A stretch of DNA of 64,000 nt. Origin: Pseudacidovorax sp. NFM-22. GTDB taxonomy: Bacteria > Pseudomonadota > Gammaproteobacteria > Burkholderiales > Burkholderiaceae_C. The stretch's first letter is position 1, and every line of letters starts with the position of its first letter. The translations under genes were made by a program, and so were the position numbers. The stretch lies in assembly GCF_021401245.1 (NCBI RefSeq), contig NZ_JACBFY010000004.1, positions 496,001 to 560,000 of the forward strand, in the 5' to 3' direction. Positions 23,326-32,711 of the stretch are shown piece after piece. The notes under the pieces were generated by a model. That model did not search any database, was not told where the DNA came from, and saw only the letters and a list, made by a program, of their open reading frames with translations.

Positions 23326-25233
23326 ATGATCCAGATCACGCTCCCCGACAACTCCCGCCGCGAATACCCCGGCCCCGTGACGGTGGCCGAAGTGGCCCAG
23401 TCCATCGGCCCCGGCCTCGCCAAGAACACGGTGGCCGGCAAGGTGGACGGCAAGCTGGTGGACGCCAGCGACGTCATCGACCACGACGCTCGCCTGCAGA
23501 TCATCACGCCCAAGGACGAGGAAGGGCTGGAGATCATCCGCCACTCCTGCGCCCACCTGGTCGGCCATGCGGTCAAGCAGCTCTATCCCACGGCCAAGAT
23601 GGTGATCGGCCCGGTGATCGACGAGGGCTTCTATTACGACATCTCCTACGAGCGCCCCTTCACGCCCGACGACATGGCGGCCATCGAGCAGCGCATGAAG
23701 GAACTGATCGCGCAGGACTACGACGTCATCAAGAAGATGACGCCGCGCGCCGAGGTGATCGATGTCTTCAAGTCCCGCGGCGAGGACTACAAGCTGCGCC
23801 TTGTGGAGGACATGCCGGATGAACAGGCCATGGGCCTGTACTACCACCAGGAATATGTGGACATGTGCCGCGGCCCGCACGTGCCCAACACGCGCTTCCT
23901 GAAGGTCTTCAAGCTCACGAAATTGGCCGGCGCCTACTGGCGCGGTGATGCCAAGAACGAGCAGCTGCAGCGCATCTACGGCACGGCCTGGGCCGACAAG
24001 AAGCAGCTCGATCAGTACATCCAGCGCATCGAGGAGGCCGAGAAGCGCGACCACCGCAAGCTGGGCAAGGAACTCGACCTGTTCCACATCGACGACGTGG
24101 CACCCGGCGTGGTCTTCTGGCATCCCAAGGGCTGGGCCCTGTGGCAGGCCGTGGAGCAGTACATGCGCCAGGTCTACAAGGACACGGGCTACCAGGAAGT
24201 GAAGGGCCCGCAGATCCTCGACAAGAGCCTGTGGGAGAAGACGGGCCACTGGCAGAACTACCGCGAGAACATGTTCGTCACGGAGTCGGAGAAGCGCGAC
24301 TACGCGCTCAAGCCGATGAACTGCCCTGGCCACGTGCTCATCTTCAAGAGCGACCTGCGCAGCTACCGCGAACTGCCGCTGCGCTACGGCGAGTTCGGCC
24401 AGTGCCACCGCAACGAGCCCTCGGGCGGCCTTCACGGCATCATGCGTGTGCGCGGCTTCACGCAGGATGATGGCCACATCTTCTGCACGGAGGACCACAT
24501 CCTCGAGGAATGCGTGGCCTACACGTCGCAGTTGCTCAAGGTGTATGCGGACTTCGGCTTCACGGACATCCTCTACAAGGTGGCAACGCGCCCCGAGCAT
24601 CGCATCGGCTCCGACGAGCTCTGGGACAAGGCCGAAGGCGCGCTGATGGAAGCGCTGCGCCGATCGGGCGTGGACTTCGTCATCGCCCCGGGCGATGGGG
24701 CCTTCTATGGCCCCAAGATCGAGTACACGTTGCGCGACGCCATCGGCCGCCAGTGGCAGTGCGGCACGATGCAGGTGGACTTCAACATGGCCGAGCGCCT
24801 GGGCGCCGAGTACGTGACGGAGTCCAGCGGTCGCGCCCACCCGGTGATGCTGCACCGGGCCATCGTCGGCAGCCTCGAGCGCTTCATCGGAATGCTGATC
24901 GAGCACCACGCCGGCGCCATGCCTGTTTGGCTCGCGCCGGTGCAGATTTCGGTGCTGAACATCACGGATGCGCAGGCCGACTATGCTGCGGAAGTTGCGA
25001 AAACGCTGCGCCATCAAGGGTTTAGGGTGCAGCTCGATCTGCAGAACGAGAAGATCACGTATAAAATACGCAAGCATTCGCTGCAAAAGCTTCCGTACAT
25101 CCTCGTCGTGGGTGACAAGGAAAAGGAAGCCGGTGCCGTCGCGGTGCGCGCCCGAGGCAATGTCGACCTCGGTGTCATGTCGGTGGAGGCGTTCTCCCAA
25201 AAGATCGCCGACGACATCTCCAGCAAGCGTTGA
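23326..25233 (+). CDS. thrS: Threonyl-tRNA synthetase
   Basis: 635 residues, the normal bacterial length. Residues 1-60 form the TGS domain ([20 protein letters not shown]); the editing domain follows with [16 protein letters not shown] (HxxxH zinc-like motif) and [11 protein letters not shown]. The class II catalytic core has motif 2 in [20 protein letters not shown] with zinc-binding Cys in MNCPGH, and motif 3 near [13 protein letters not shown]. The C-terminal anticodon-binding domain ends the protein. It charges tRNA-Thr and clears mischarged Ser-tRNA-Thr. It is the first gene of the thrS-infC-rpmI-rplT-pheST-ihfA unit, behind a Thr-rich leader peptide and a terminator. Confidence 0.98.
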   Translation: MIQITLPDNSRREYPGPVTVAEVAQSIGPGLAKNTVAGKVDGKLVDASDVIDHDARLQIITPKDEEGLEIIRHSCAHLVGHAVKQLYPTAKMVIGPVIDEGFYYDISYERPFTPDDMAAIEQRMKELIAQDYDVIKKMTPRAEVIDVFKSRGEDYKLRLVEDMPDEQAMGLYYHQEYVDMCRGPHVPNTRFLKVFKLTKLAGAYWRGDAKNEQLQRIYGTAWADKKQLDQYIQRIEEAEKRDHRKLGKELDLFHIDDVAPGVVFWHPKGWALWQAVEQYMRQVYKDTGYQEVKGPQILDKSLWEKTGHWQNYRENMFVTESEKRDYALKPMNCPGHVLIFKSDLRSYRELPLRYGEFGQCHRNEPSGGLHGIMRVRGFTQDDGHIFCTEDHILEECVAYTSQLLKVYADFGFTDILYKVATRPEHRIGSDELWDKAEGALMEALRRSGVDFVIAPGDGAFYGPKIEYTLRDAIGRQWQCGTMQVDFNMAERLGAEYVTESSGRAHPVMLHRAIVGSLERFIGMLIEHHAGAMPVWLAPVQISVLNITDAQADYAAEVAKTLRHQGFRVQLDLQNEKITYKIRKHSLQKLPYILVVGDKEKEAGAVAVRARGNVDLGVMSVEAFSQKIADDISSKR

Positions 25234-25338
25234 CAACCCTCAGGTCCGAGCTTTACTGCCGGGTCTGTGCTTTGCTTGGTGCGTGCCAATAACGGCGTTA
25301 GCTACAGAATTTGTAGCATCTGATGAAGGACTGAAGCC

Positions 25339-25935
25339 ATCGCTACTGCATTTCGCGACCGTCGCCAACGCGAGGAACGCCAACACCGCCTGAACCGGGA
25401 AATCATGGCCCCGGAAGTTCGCCTGTTCGGACCCGAAAACGAGGCCCTGGGCGTTGTGAGCCTTTCCGAGGCATTGCGTCTGGCCGGCGAGCACGACGTG
25501 GACCTGGTCGAGGTGGTTGCTGCCGCCAATCCGCCGGTCTGCCGGTTGATCGAGTACGGCAAGTTCAAATTCCTCGAACAGAAGAAGGCCGCCGAGGCGA
25601 AGTCGAAGCAGAAGGTCATCGAGGTCAAGGAAGTCAAGTTCCGGCCCGGTACCGACGATGGCGACTACAACATCAAGATGCGCAACATCCGTCGTTTCCT
25701 GGACGACGGCGACAAGTGCAAGATCACGCTGCGCTTCCGCGGTCGCGAGATCACGCACCAGGAGCTGGGCTTGGCCCTGCTGCAGCGCATCCGGGACGAA
25801 CTGGGCGACGCCATCGTGGTCGAGCAGTTCCCCAAGCTGGAAGGCCGGCAGATGATCATGATGATCGCGCCGGGCCGCAAGAAGGGTGGGGCGGCTCCCA
25901 AGGCCGCCGAGCCGGCAACGTCCGGCCAGGCCTGA
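25339..25935 (+). CDS. infC: Translation initiation factor IF-3, non-AUG start
   Basis: 198 residues when started at ATC 25339. The usual IF-3 N-terminus ([16 protein letters not shown]) extends upstream of the first ATG (25405) as [14 protein letters not shown]. An in-frame stop at 25324 leaves no ATG, GTG or TTG between, and GAAGGA (25325-25330) is spaced 8 nt from ATC. Starting at a rare codon is the known basis of IF-3 autoregulation (AUU in Escherichia coli), because IF-3 rejects non-canonical starts. The N-domain, lysine-rich linker ([15 protein letters not shown]) and C-domain ([20 protein letters not shown]) are intact. IF-3 binds the 30S subunit and checks initiator tRNA pairing. Confidence 0.9.
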   Translation: MATAFRDRRQREERQHRLNREIMAPEVRLFGPENEALGVVSLSEALRLAGEHDVDLVEVVAAANPPVCRLIEYGKFKFLEQKKAAEAKSKQKVIEVKEVKFRPGTDDGDYNIKMRNIRRFLDDGDKCKITLRFRGREITHQELGLALLQRIRDELGDAIVVEQFPKLEGRQMIMMIAPGRKKGGAAPKAAEPATSGQA

Positions 25936-25978
25936 AGCGCGAGCTTCGCCTGCCTGCAAAGGATTTCGCCGCTGGCGC

Positions 25979-26053
25979 CGCAAGGCGCGGGTGGCGGAAT
26001 GAAGAAGTGCCTCGAAGGCCAACAAGTCCGGGAAGGATTCCCGGCGCCTTGCG
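25979..26053 (+). promoter_or_regulatory. Structured rpmI leader, candidate L20 autoregulatory site
   Basis: CGCAAGGCGC (25979-25988) is exactly complementary to GCGCCTTGCG (26044-26053), closing a 75-nt domain between the infC stop and the rpmI ribosome site. Inside it CCGGGAA (26028-26034) can pair with TTCCCGG (26038-26044), a competing hairpin that shares bases with the long stem. In Escherichia coli, L20 represses rpmI-rplT by binding structure at the same place; here the role is inferred from position. Confidence 0.5.
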
Positions 26054-26077
26054 AGCACAAGTAAAAGGAGCATTCAC

Positions 26078-26281
26078 ATGCCCAAGATGAAGACCAAGAG
26101 CAGCGCGAAGAAACGCTTCCGCGTTCGTCCCGGTGGCACCGTCAAGCGCGGTCAAGCCTTCAAGCGTCACATCCTGACCAAGAAGACCACCAAGAACAAG
26201 CGCCACCTGCGCGGTGCGGTGACGGTTCACGAGACCAATATGGTTTCGATGGCCGCCATGCTGCCCGGCCAAGGCATTTGA
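26078..26281 (+). CDS. rpmI: 50S ribosomal protein L35
   Basis: 67 residues, very basic, with the L35 pattern [20 protein letters not shown] and the C-terminal [12 protein letters not shown]. It packs in the interior of the large subunit near 23S rRNA domain II. A strong AAAAGGAG lies 7 bp before the ATG; the structured leader upstream may mask this site. It is followed 28 bp later by rplT. Confidence 0.96.
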   Translation: MPKMKTKSSAKKRFRVRPGGTVKRGQAFKRHILTKKTTKNKRHLRGAVTVHETNMVSMAAMLPGQGI

Positions 26282-26309
26282 TCAACCGACGAACTAGGAA
26301 GGATTCAAT

Positions 26310-26669
26310 ATGCCTCGCGTCAAACGTGGTGTAACCGCTCGCGCCCGCCACAAGAAGGTTCTCGCCCTTGCCAAGGGCTTCCGCGGTCGTCGCGGCAACG
26401 TCTTCCGCATCGCCAAGCAGGCGGTGATGAAGGCGGGCCAGTACGCCTACCGTGACCGCCGTGCCAAGAAGCGCGTTTTCCGTCGTCTGTGGATCGCGCG
26501 TATCAACGCCGCCTCCCGTGAACTGGGCCTGACCTACAGCCAGTTTGCCAACGGCATCCGCAAGGCCGGCATCGAGATCGACCGCAAGGTCCTCGCCGAC
26601 ATCGCCGTGCACGACAAGGCGGCTTTCGCCGGCATCGTGGAGCAGGTCAAGGCCAAGCTGGCTGCTTGA
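26310..26669 (+). CDS. rplT: 50S ribosomal protein L20
   Basis: 119 residues beginning [20 protein letters not shown] with [20 protein letters not shown], the long basic L20 helix that binds 23S rRNA early in assembly; the C-terminal globular half ([19 protein letters not shown]) is the part that recognises the rpmI-rplT mRNA in enteric bacteria. An AGGAAGGA ribosome site precedes the ATG. Two hairpins separate it from pheS. Confidence 0.97.
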   Translation: MPRVKRGVTARARHKKVLALAKGFRGRRGNVFRIAKQAVMKAGQYAYRDRRAKKRVFRRLWIARINAASRELGLTYSQFANGIRKAGIEIDRKVLADIAVHDKAAFAGIVEQVKAKLAA

Positions 26670-26678
26670 TTCCGCCCA

Positions 26679-26708
26679 GTGCGCGTCCGCTCCGGCGGAG
26701 CCGCGCAC
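26679..26708 (+). other. Hairpin after rplT
   Basis: GTGCGC (26679-26684) pairs with GCGCAC (26703-26708), with an inner GCTCC/GGAGC stem. There is no U-run. It may protect the ribosomal-protein mRNA 3' end or mark a processing site. Confidence 0.4.
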
Positions 26709-26720
26709 GCCCACGGTTCC

Positions 26721-26754
26721 AGGGCTGGCGCTTGAAAAAGCTCCGGCCCTTTTT
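26721..26754 (+). terminator. Intrinsic terminator between rplT and pheS
   Basis: AGGGCTGG (26721-26728) pairs with CCGGCCCT (26743-26750) with one G-U, followed by TTTT. A nested GAAAAAG/CTTTTTC pairing is the alternative. No phenylalanine-rich leader frame precedes it, so it probably lowers rather than regulates read-through into pheST. Confidence 0.5.
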
Positions 26755-26846
26755 CATGGGCCCCGCGGTGCGCGCATCGACTCCCGGTCGGTGCTGTCGC
26801 ATCCAGCGGCCACGGCCCACTCCTTTCTCCGCATCGCACGCATTCC

Positions 26847-27890
26847 ATGAACGAACTGGACACCCTGGTCGACCAAGCCCGTGCCGCCTTTGCCGGCGCC
26901 CGGGCACCCGCTGAGCTCGAGAACGCAAAGGCGCAGTTCCTGGGGAAGTCCGGCCGCGTCACGGAACTGATGAAGGGCCTGGCCCAACTGCCGGTCGACG
27001 AGAAGAAGAGCCGCGGCGCCGCCATCAACGTGGCCAAGCAGGCGATCGAGGCCGCGCTCAATGCCCGCCGCCAGGAACTGGCCGATGCCGAACTCAACGC
27101 CCAGCTGCAGGCCGAGGCGCTGGACGTCACGCTGCCTGGCCGTCGCCGTGTCGGGGGCGGCCTGCACCCGGTGGCGCGCGCGCAGGAGCGCATCGAGGCC
27201 ATCTTCGCCAGCATGGGCTTCGACGTGGCCGACGGCCCCGAGGTCGAGACCGACTGGTTCAGCTTCACCTCGCTGAACAACCCGCCGAACCACCCCGCGC
27301 GGTCGATGCAGGACACCTTCTACGTCGACATGAAGGACGACGACGGCCAGCTGTTCAACCTGCGCCCGCACACCTCGCCGATGCAGGTGCGTTATGCCCA
27401 GGCCCATGCGCGCCAGTACGCCGGCCAGGAGAGCATGCCCGACATCCGCGTGATCGCGCCGGGCCGCACCTACCGTGTGGACAGCGATGCCACGCATTCG
27501 CCCATGTTCCATCAGGTCGAGGGGCTGTGGATCGGCCAGAACGTCAGCTTCAAGGACCTGAAGGTGATGTACCTGGACTTCATCCAGGCCTTCTTCGAGA
27601 CCAGCGCGCTCAAGCTGCGCTTCCGCCCCAGCTACTTCCCTTTCACCGAGCCCAGCGCCGAAATCGACATCATGTTCGAGAAGGGGCCGCTGGCCGGCCG
27701 CTGGCTGGAGGTCTCGGGCTCGGGCCAGGTGCATCCGCAGGTGGTGCGCAACATGGGCCTGGACCCGGAGAAGTACATCGGCTTCGCCTTCGGCTCGGGT
27801 ATTGATCGTTTGGCCATGCTGCGCTATGGCGTGAGCGACCTGCGGCTCTTCTTCGACGGCGACCTGCGTTTCCTGAACCAATTCCAATAA
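26847..27890 (+). CDS. pheS: Phenylalanyl-tRNA synthetase alpha subunit
   Basis: 347 residues. The N-terminal coiled-coil arm (residues about 1-90) that contacts tRNA is followed by the class II catalytic domain: [29 protein letters not shown] (motif 1/2 boundary), [11 protein letters not shown] and [18 protein letters not shown] (motif 2), and [13 protein letters not shown] (motif 3). It forms the (alpha-beta)2 enzyme that charges tRNA-Phe. pheT follows after 15 bp. Confidence 0.98.
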   Translation: MNELDTLVDQARAAFAGARAPAELENAKAQFLGKSGRVTELMKGLAQLPVDEKKSRGAAINVAKQAIEAALNARRQELADAELNAQLQAEALDVTLPGRRRVGGGLHPVARAQERIEAIFASMGFDVADGPEVETDWFSFTSLNNPPNHPARSMQDTFYVDMKDDDGQLFNLRPHTSPMQVRYAQAHARQYAGQESMPDIRVIAPGRTYRVDSDATHSPMFHQVEGLWIGQNVSFKDLKVMYLDFIQAFFETSALKLRFRPSYFPFTEPSAEIDIMFEKGPLAGRWLEVSGSGQVHPQVVRNMGLDPEKYIGFAFGSGIDRLAMLRYGVSDLRLFFDGDLRFLNQFQ

Positions 27891-27905
27891 GACGAGGGCG
27901 ACCCG

Positions 27906-30335
27906 ATGCAATTCCCCGAATCCTGGCTGCGCGCCTTCTGCAATCCGCCGCTGTCCTCCGAAGCCCTGGCCGACACGCTGACCATGGGCGGCTTCGAAGT
28001 CGAGGAGCGCCGTTCCGCCGCGCCGCCTTTCACCAAGATCGTCGTCGGTGAGATCAAGGAGGCCGTGCAGCATCCCAACGCCGACCGCCTGCGTGTGTGC
28101 CAGGTGGACGCCGGCCAGGGTGCCCTGCTGAACATCGTCTGCGGCGCGCCCAACGCCCGCGTGGGCATCAAGGTGCCCTGCGCGCTGGTCGGTGCCGAAC
28201 TGCCGCCCGGCGAGGACGGCAAGCCTTTCAAGATCAAGCTGGGCAAGCTGCGTGGCGTGGAAAGCCAGGGCATGCTGTGCTCCGCCCGCGAACTGGGCCT
28301 GAGCGACGACCACGGCGGTCTGCTCGAACTCGCTGGCGATGCGACGGTGGGCGCCGACGTGCGCGATCTGCTGCAGCTCGACGACGTGCTGATCACCATC
28401 AAGCTCACGCCCAACCTGGCGCATGGCCTGTCGGTCTACGGCATCGCGCGTGAACTGTCGGCGCTGACCGGCGCGCCTCTGCAGACGCCGGCCATCGAGC
28501 CGGTGCAGCCGCAACTGGACGACAAGCTGCCGGTGCGCGTCGAGGCCGCCGACCTGTGCGGTCGCTTCTCGGGACGCATCGTGCGCGGCGTCAACACCCG
28601 CGCGGCCACGCCGGCCTGGATGGTCGAGCGCCTGGCGCGCTGCGGCCAGCGCAGCGTGTCGCCGCTGGTGGACATCTCCAACTACGTGATGTTCGAGTAC
28701 GGTTCGCCCTCGCACATCTTCGACCTGGGCAAGATCCATGGCGGCCTGACGGTGCGCTGGGGCAAGCCGGGCGAGCAACTCAAGCTGCTCAACGGCAACA
28801 CCGTCACGGTCGACGCGCAGGTGGGCGTGATCGCCGACGAACGCGAGGTCGAGTCCCTGGCCGGCATCATGGGCGGCGACGCCACGGCCGTGTCCGACGA
28901 CACGAGCAGCATCTACATCGAGGCGGCTTTCTGGTGGCCGGCCGCCATCCAGGGCCGCTCGCGCCGCTTCAACTTCTCGACCGACGCCGGCCACCGCTTC
29001 GAGCGCGGCGTGGATCCGAGCCGCACCGTGGCCATGATCGAGCGCATCACCCGCCTGGTGCAGGAGATCTGCGGCGGCCAGGCCGGCCCCATCGACGACC
29101 AGGTCCTGAAGCTGCCCGAGGCCACGCCCGTCACGCTGCGCGTGGCGCGTGCCGAGCGCGTGATCGGCATGCCGATCACCCAGGCCCAGTGCGCCGACGT
29201 GCTGCGCAAGCTGCACCTCGACTTCACCGAAGGCGAGGGCACCCTCACCGTCACGCCGCCGCCGCACCGCTTCGACATCGCCATCGAGGAAGACCTGATC
29301 GAGGAGGTCGCCCGCCTCGTCGGCTACAACAACCTGCCGTCCACGCCGCCGCTGGCGCCCATCCGCGCCCGGGTGCTCTCGGAAGCGCAGCGCAGCCGCT
29401 TCGCCGTGCGCCATCGCTTGGCCGACCTGGGCTACCAGGAGACGATCAACTTCAGCTTCGTCGAAGCCGCCTGGGAGCGCGACCTGGCGGGCAATGCCAA
29501 CCCGGTGCAGCTGCTCAACCCCATCGCCAGCCAGATGAGCGTGATGCGCTCTTCGCTCATGGGGTCGCTGCTGGCCGTGCTCAAGTTCAACCTGGACCGC
29601 AAGGCACCGCGCGTGCGCGTGTTCGAGGTCGGCCGCGTGTTCGTGCGCGACGACGCCGTCGTGACCAGCGACAGCAGCGTCAAGGGCGTGCGCCAGCCGG
29701 TGCACGTGGCGGGCCTGGCCTGGGGCGACGACGAGGCCTCGCGCTGGGACGGCAAGCCGCAGCGCGTGGACTTCTACGATGCCAAGGGCGATGTCGAGGC
29801 GCTGCTCGCGCCGCGCGCCGTGCGTTTCGAGAAGGCGGAGCATCCCGGGCTGCATCCGGGCCGCTGCGCCCGGGTGCTCGTGGATGACCAGCCGGTCGGC
29901 TTCATCGGCGAGCTGCACCCGCGCTGGCGCCAGCAGTGGGATCTGCCCTTCGCGCCCATGCTGTTCGAACTGTCCCTCGACGCCGTGACGGCGCGGGCCA
30001 TGCCGGCCCTGCGTCCGGTGCCGCGCCACCAGTCCGTGGAGCGCGACATCGCCGTGGTGGTGGCCGAATCGGTGAGCCACGACGCCCTGCTGGACGCCGT
30101 GCGCGCCGCCGACACCGGTGGCCTGCTGCGCGATGCGGCGCTGTTCGACATCTACCGGCCGGCGCCTGAGGCAAACGCTGCTGCGCCCGGCGCCCTCGCC
30201 GCGGGCGAGAAGAGCATGGCCGTGCGCCTGGCCTTCCTGGGGGAGGCCACGCTGACCGACGAGCAGGTCGATGCCGCCGTGGCGGCCATCGTGGCGAAGG
30301 CCCAGCAACAGGTCGGCGCCCGCCTGCGCGGCTGA
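27906..30335 (+). CDS. pheT: Phenylalanyl-tRNA synthetase beta subunit
   Basis: 809 residues, typical of bacterial PheT. The domain order is an OB-fold tRNA-binding domain (residues about 40-150, with [20 protein letters not shown]), B3/B4 editing domain ([19 protein letters not shown], which removes Tyr), B5 DNA-binding-like domain ([20 protein letters not shown]), an inactive class II core, and the C-terminal FDX-ACB anticodon-binding domain ([16 protein letters not shown]). It pairs with pheS directly upstream and is followed by ihfA after 16 bp, the usual proteobacterial order. Confidence 0.98.
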   Translation: MQFPESWLRAFCNPPLSSEALADTLTMGGFEVEERRSAAPPFTKIVVGEIKEAVQHPNADRLRVCQVDAGQGALLNIVCGAPNARVGIKVPCALVGAELPPGEDGKPFKIKLGKLRGVESQGMLCSARELGLSDDHGGLLELAGDATVGADVRDLLQLDDVLITIKLTPNLAHGLSVYGIARELSALTGAPLQTPAIEPVQPQLDDKLPVRVEAADLCGRFSGRIVRGVNTRAATPAWMVERLARCGQRSVSPLVDISNYVMFEYGSPSHIFDLGKIHGGLTVRWGKPGEQLKLLNGNTVTVDAQVGVIADEREVESLAGIMGGDATAVSDDTSSIYIEAAFWWPAAIQGRSRRFNFSTDAGHRFERGVDPSRTVAMIERITRLVQEICGGQAGPIDDQVLKLPEATPVTLRVARAERVIGMPITQAQCADVLRKLHLDFTEGEGTLTVTPPPHRFDIAIEEDLIEEVARLVGYNNLPSTPPLAPIRARVLSEAQRSRFAVRHRLADLGYQETINFSFVEAAWERDLAGNANPVQLLNPIASQMSVMRSSLMGSLLAVLKFNLDRKAPRVRVFEVGRVFVRDDAVVTSDSSVKGVRQPVHVAGLAWGDDEASRWDGKPQRVDFYDAKGDVEALLAPRAVRFEKAEHPGLHPGRCARVLVDDQPVGFIGELHPRWRQQWDLPFAPMLFELSLDAVTARAMPALRPVPRHQSVERDIAVVVAESVSHDALLDAVRAADTGGLLRDAALFDIYRPAPEANAAAPGALAAGEKSMAVRLAFLGEATLTDEQVDAAVAAIVAKAQQQVGARLRG

Positions 30336-30351
30336 CACCGAGGACGACGAC

Positions 30352-30732
30352 ATGGAATTCAAGATCGACGCCATCGAGACGCCCGCGCTGACCAAGGCGC
30401 AGCTGTCGGAACTGCTGTTCGAGCAGATCGGCCTCAACAAGCGCGAAGCCAAGGACATGGTCGAGGCCTTCTTCGAGGTCATCGCCCAGCGCCTGATCGA
30501 AGGTGACGAGGTCAAGATCTCGGGCTTCGGCAACTTCCAGATCCGGACCAAGGCCGCGCGGCCGGGGCGCAATCCGCGCACGGGCGAATCGATCCCGATC
30601 GGCCCGCGCCGGGTGGCGGTCTTCCACGCCAGCGCCAAGCTCAAGGAGCAGTTGCACGAGGCCGTCGCGGCCGACGCCGCATCCCCGGTCACGGCCGCCC
30701 CCATCGAGGCCGAGCGCGCCGAGCTTGGCTGA
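30352..30732 (+). CDS. ihfA: Integration host factor alpha subunit
   Basis: 126 residues of the HU/IHF fold. [20 protein letters not shown] is the dimerisation helix pair. [20 protein letters not shown] is the DNA-minor-groove arm with the intercalating Pro in RNPRTGE. The alpha subunit pairs with IhfB and bends DNA at specific sites, helping sigma-54 promoters, replication and recombination. The tail beyond about residue 105 is Ala/Glu-rich and extends past the roughly 99-residue enteric protein. It is the distal gene of the thrS-pheT operon, as in many Proteobacteria. Confidence 0.96.
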   Translation: MEFKIDAIETPALTKAQLSELLFEQIGLNKREAKDMVEAFFEVIAQRLIEGDEVKISGFGNFQIRTKAARPGRNPRTGESIPIGPRRVAVFHASAKLKEQLHEAVAADAASPVTAAPIEAERAELG

Positions 30733-30892
30733 TGTCAGTGCGAGCCCGCAGGGCGCCCAAGCGCACGCAGCGCTGCGGCACCCGGGCACGAGGACCCGGT
30801 CACATCTGCGCGCACTTTGAACGTTCGGTGTCTGGTATGTGCTGCACTGCTGGAGTAACCTCGCACGTTTGCCTCGCACCGTGTTGATTTCG

Positions 30893-31420
30893 ATGGAGAA
30901 CAGCCTCCCTCCGATTCCCGTCAAGCGCTACTTCACCATCGGTGAGGTGGCTGAGTTGTGCGGGGTCAAGCCGCATGTGCTGCGCTACTGGGAGCAGGAA
31001 TTCACGCAGTTGCGGCCCATGAAGCGCCGGGGCAATCGCCGCTACTACCAGCACCACGAGGTGCTGATGATCCGTCGCATCCGGGACCTGCTCTACGAGC
31101 AGGGCTTCACGATCAGCGGCGCCCGCAACCGGCTGCAGGAACTGGCGCAAGCCGAGCGCGAGCGTCGCCGCCGGGGGGACATGCCTGCCGACGAGGCCGA
31201 CGCCCAGCCTGCCTTCGCCGAGCCGTCCTTCGACGACGAGCCCGTCTTCGAGGAGCCGCCCCCGTTCGTGGCGGAGGGCGCGCGCCACTCGGCGCATCTT
31301 GTCGCAGCCGAGGCCGAACTGGTCGTCGGATCGCCGTTGCCGATGATCTCGGACGCCTATCCCGTGGCGCTACTGCGCCGCGAACTGGTGGAGATCCGCG
31401 ACCTGCTCAGCTTCTACTGA
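30893..31420 (+). CDS. MerR-family transcriptional regulator
   Basis: 175 residues. The N-terminal winged helix (RYFTIGEVAELCGVKPHVLR, then YWEQEFTQLRPMKRRGNRRY) is MerR-like, followed by a short coiled coil (GARNRLQELAQAERERRRR) and a long acidic, probably unstructured tail with a hydrophobic C-terminus (RRELVEIRDLLSFY). It lacks effector cysteines. This gene typically follows ihfA in proteobacteria, but its targets are not established. The ATG at 30893 is chosen because the domain begins 10 residues later; GTG and TTG codons just upstream are also in frame. Confidence 0.88.
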   Translation: MENSLPPIPVKRYFTIGEVAELCGVKPHVLRYWEQEFTQLRPMKRRGNRRYYQHHEVLMIRRIRDLLYEQGFTISGARNRLQELAQAERERRRRGDMPADEADAQPAFAEPSFDDEPVFEEPPPFVAEGARHSAHLVAAEAELVVGSPLPMISDAYPVALLRRELVEIRDLLSFY

Positions 31421-31470
31421 GCGAAGCGAATTTCTCCCTTCGAAGTTCGCGAAGACAGTGAAATCCGGTA

Positions 31471-31476
31471 TATACT
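31471..31476 (+). promoter_or_regulatory. -10 box of the tRNA-Pro gene
   Basis: TATACT, 9 bp upstream of the tRNA 5' end, in a locally AT-rich stretch. A weak TTCGCG at 31446 could be the -35 (19-bp spacing). Confidence 0.5.
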
Positions 31477-31485
31477 TTATGGCTT

Positions 31486-31562
31486 CGGTGTGTGGCGCAG
31501 CCTGGTAGCGCACTTGCATGGGGTGCAAGGGGTCGAAGGTTCGAATCCTTTCACACCGACCA
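31486..31562 (+). tRNA. tRNA-Pro (anticodon GGG)
   Basis: 77 nt with all cloverleaf parts: acceptor CGGTGTG/CACACCG, D-stem GCGC/GCGC with AGCCTGGTA loop, anticodon stem CTTGC/GCAAG around loop ATGGGGT (anticodon GGG, reading CCC and CCT), T-loop TTCGAAT and an encoded CCA. The 5' C and discriminator A are typical of tRNA-Pro. Its own promoter and strong terminator show it is monocistronic. Confidence 0.97.
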
Positions 31563-31577
31563 CTATTAAAGAAGCTG

Positions 31578-31616
31578 AAAGCCGCTGTGGAGTCAAATCC
31601 ACAGCGGCTTTTTTGT
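31578..31616 (+). terminator. Rho-independent terminator of tRNA-Pro
   Basis: AAAGCCGCTGTGGA (31578-31591) and TCCACAGCGGCTTT (31598-31611) form a perfect 14-bp stem with loop GTCAAA, followed by a T-run. Confidence 0.95.
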
Positions 31617-31676
31617 TTTGGGTTTTGTGTGTCTCGCGGGCTGAACGGCCCGGCTTTCGAAAACAGGAGTTCCGTT

Positions 31677-32501
31677 TTGGACATCGTTCTGCTGACCAAG
31701 GCCGCCATCATGGGCATCGTGGAAGGGCTCACCGAGTTCCTTCCGATTTCCTCCACCGGTCACCTCATCCTCGCAGGCTCGCTGCTGGGCTTCGATGACG
31801 GCAAGGCCAAGGTCTTCGACATCGCGATCCAGACCGGCGCGATCTTCGCGGTGATCCTGGTGTACTGGCAGAAGATCAAGTCCACCGTCGTGGCCTTGCC
31901 CCGTCAGCGAAAAGCGCAACGTCTGGCGCTCAACGTGCTGATCGGCTTCCTGCCCGCCGTGGTGCTGGGCCTGCTGTTCGGCAAGGCAATCAAGGCACAC
32001 CTGTTCATCCCCACCGTGGTGGCCAGCACCTTCATCATTGGCGGCTTCATCATCCTCTGGGCCGAGAAGCGGCCGCCGGGTGCCGTGCGCGTCGAGCATG
32101 TGGATGACATGACGCCCTGGGACGCGGTCAAGGTCGGCCTGGTGCAGTGCTTTGCCATGATCCCCGGCACCAGCCGCAGCGGCTCCACCATCATCGGCGG
32201 CATGCTGCTGGGCCTCTCGCGCAAGGCGGCGACCGACTTCTCCTTCTTCCTGGCCATCCCGACGCTGATCGGCGCGGGCGTCTACAGCCTCTACAAGGAG
32301 CGGGCGCTGCTGTCGGTGGCCGACATCCCGATGTTCGCGGTGGGCCTGGTCTTCTCCTTCATCAGCGCCTGGCTGTGTGTGCGCTGGCTGCTGCGCTACA
32401 TCTCCACCCACAGTTTCATTCCCTTCGCCTGGTACCGCATCGTGTTCGGCCTGATCGTGCTGGGCACGGCCTGGAGCGGGATGGTGGTCTGGGCGGATTG
32501 A
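31677..32501 (+). CDS. uppP: Undecaprenyl-diphosphatase
   Basis: 274 residues with about eight membrane helices. It recycles the lipid carrier of peptidoglycan synthesis by removing a phosphate from undecaprenyl diphosphate at the inner membrane. The family motifs are present: [20 protein letters not shown] (Glu-rich motif) and [20 protein letters not shown] (phosphate-binding PGTSRSG). The start is TTG at 31677, which gives the standard N-terminus [16 protein letters not shown]; an AGGAG sits 7 bp upstream. An ATG start at 31710 would cut into the first helix. Confidence 0.96.
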   Translation: MDIVLLTKAAIMGIVEGLTEFLPISSTGHLILAGSLLGFDDGKAKVFDIAIQTGAIFAVILVYWQKIKSTVVALPRQRKAQRLALNVLIGFLPAVVLGLLFGKAIKAHLFIPTVVASTFIIGGFIILWAEKRPPGAVRVEHVDDMTPWDAVKVGLVQCFAMIPGTSRSGSTIIGGMLLGLSRKAATDFSFFLAIPTLIGAGVYSLYKERALLSVADIPMFAVGLVFSFISAWLCVRWLLRYISTHSFIPFAWYRIVFGLIVLGTAWSGMVVWAD

Positions 32502-32529
32502 GTGGCGCGGGGCGGGTTATCGCGCCCCG

Positions 32530-32554
32530 GCTTCGACAAGCTCAGCCCGAACGG
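32530..32554. repeat. Dispersed repeat, half copy
   Basis: GCTTCGACAAGCTCAGCCCG followed by AACGG, one arm of the repeat family at 162, 7266 and 40341. It lies between the convergent uppP and hydrolase genes. Confidence 0.6.
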
Positions 32555-32619
32555 TTTTGGAGGGGCGCATCCGCCAGGCGTAGCGCGCTTCCCTGAGCCT
32601 TCACATCAGGTGCAAACAG

Positions 32620-32650
32620 AAAAGCCACCGGTCGCAGGCCGGTGGCTTTT
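32620..32650. terminator. Bidirectional terminator between uppP and hydrolase
   Basis: AAAAGCCACCGG (32620-32631) and CCGGTGGCTTTT (32639-32650) form a perfect 12-bp stem with a 7-nt loop, flanked by A- and T-runs, in the gap between two convergent genes. Confidence 0.88.
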
Positions 32651-32711
32651 GTCCTTTGGCGCCCGCATCGTGCTCGCCGACCTCCACGCCCCACGCGGGC
32701 CGAGAAAGTCC

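Noticed and set aside
26754-30704. A 1,316-codon open frame on the minus strand opposite pheS and pheT
   Set aside because: It is the antisense shadow of two clearly conserved genes; its translation is rich in His, Arg, Gly and Ala with no domain, as expected for a high-GC genome.
31486-31562. tRNA-Pro as an integration site of a mobile element
   Set aside because: No integrase, no direct repeat of the tRNA 3' end and the flanking genes are core genes in their usual order.
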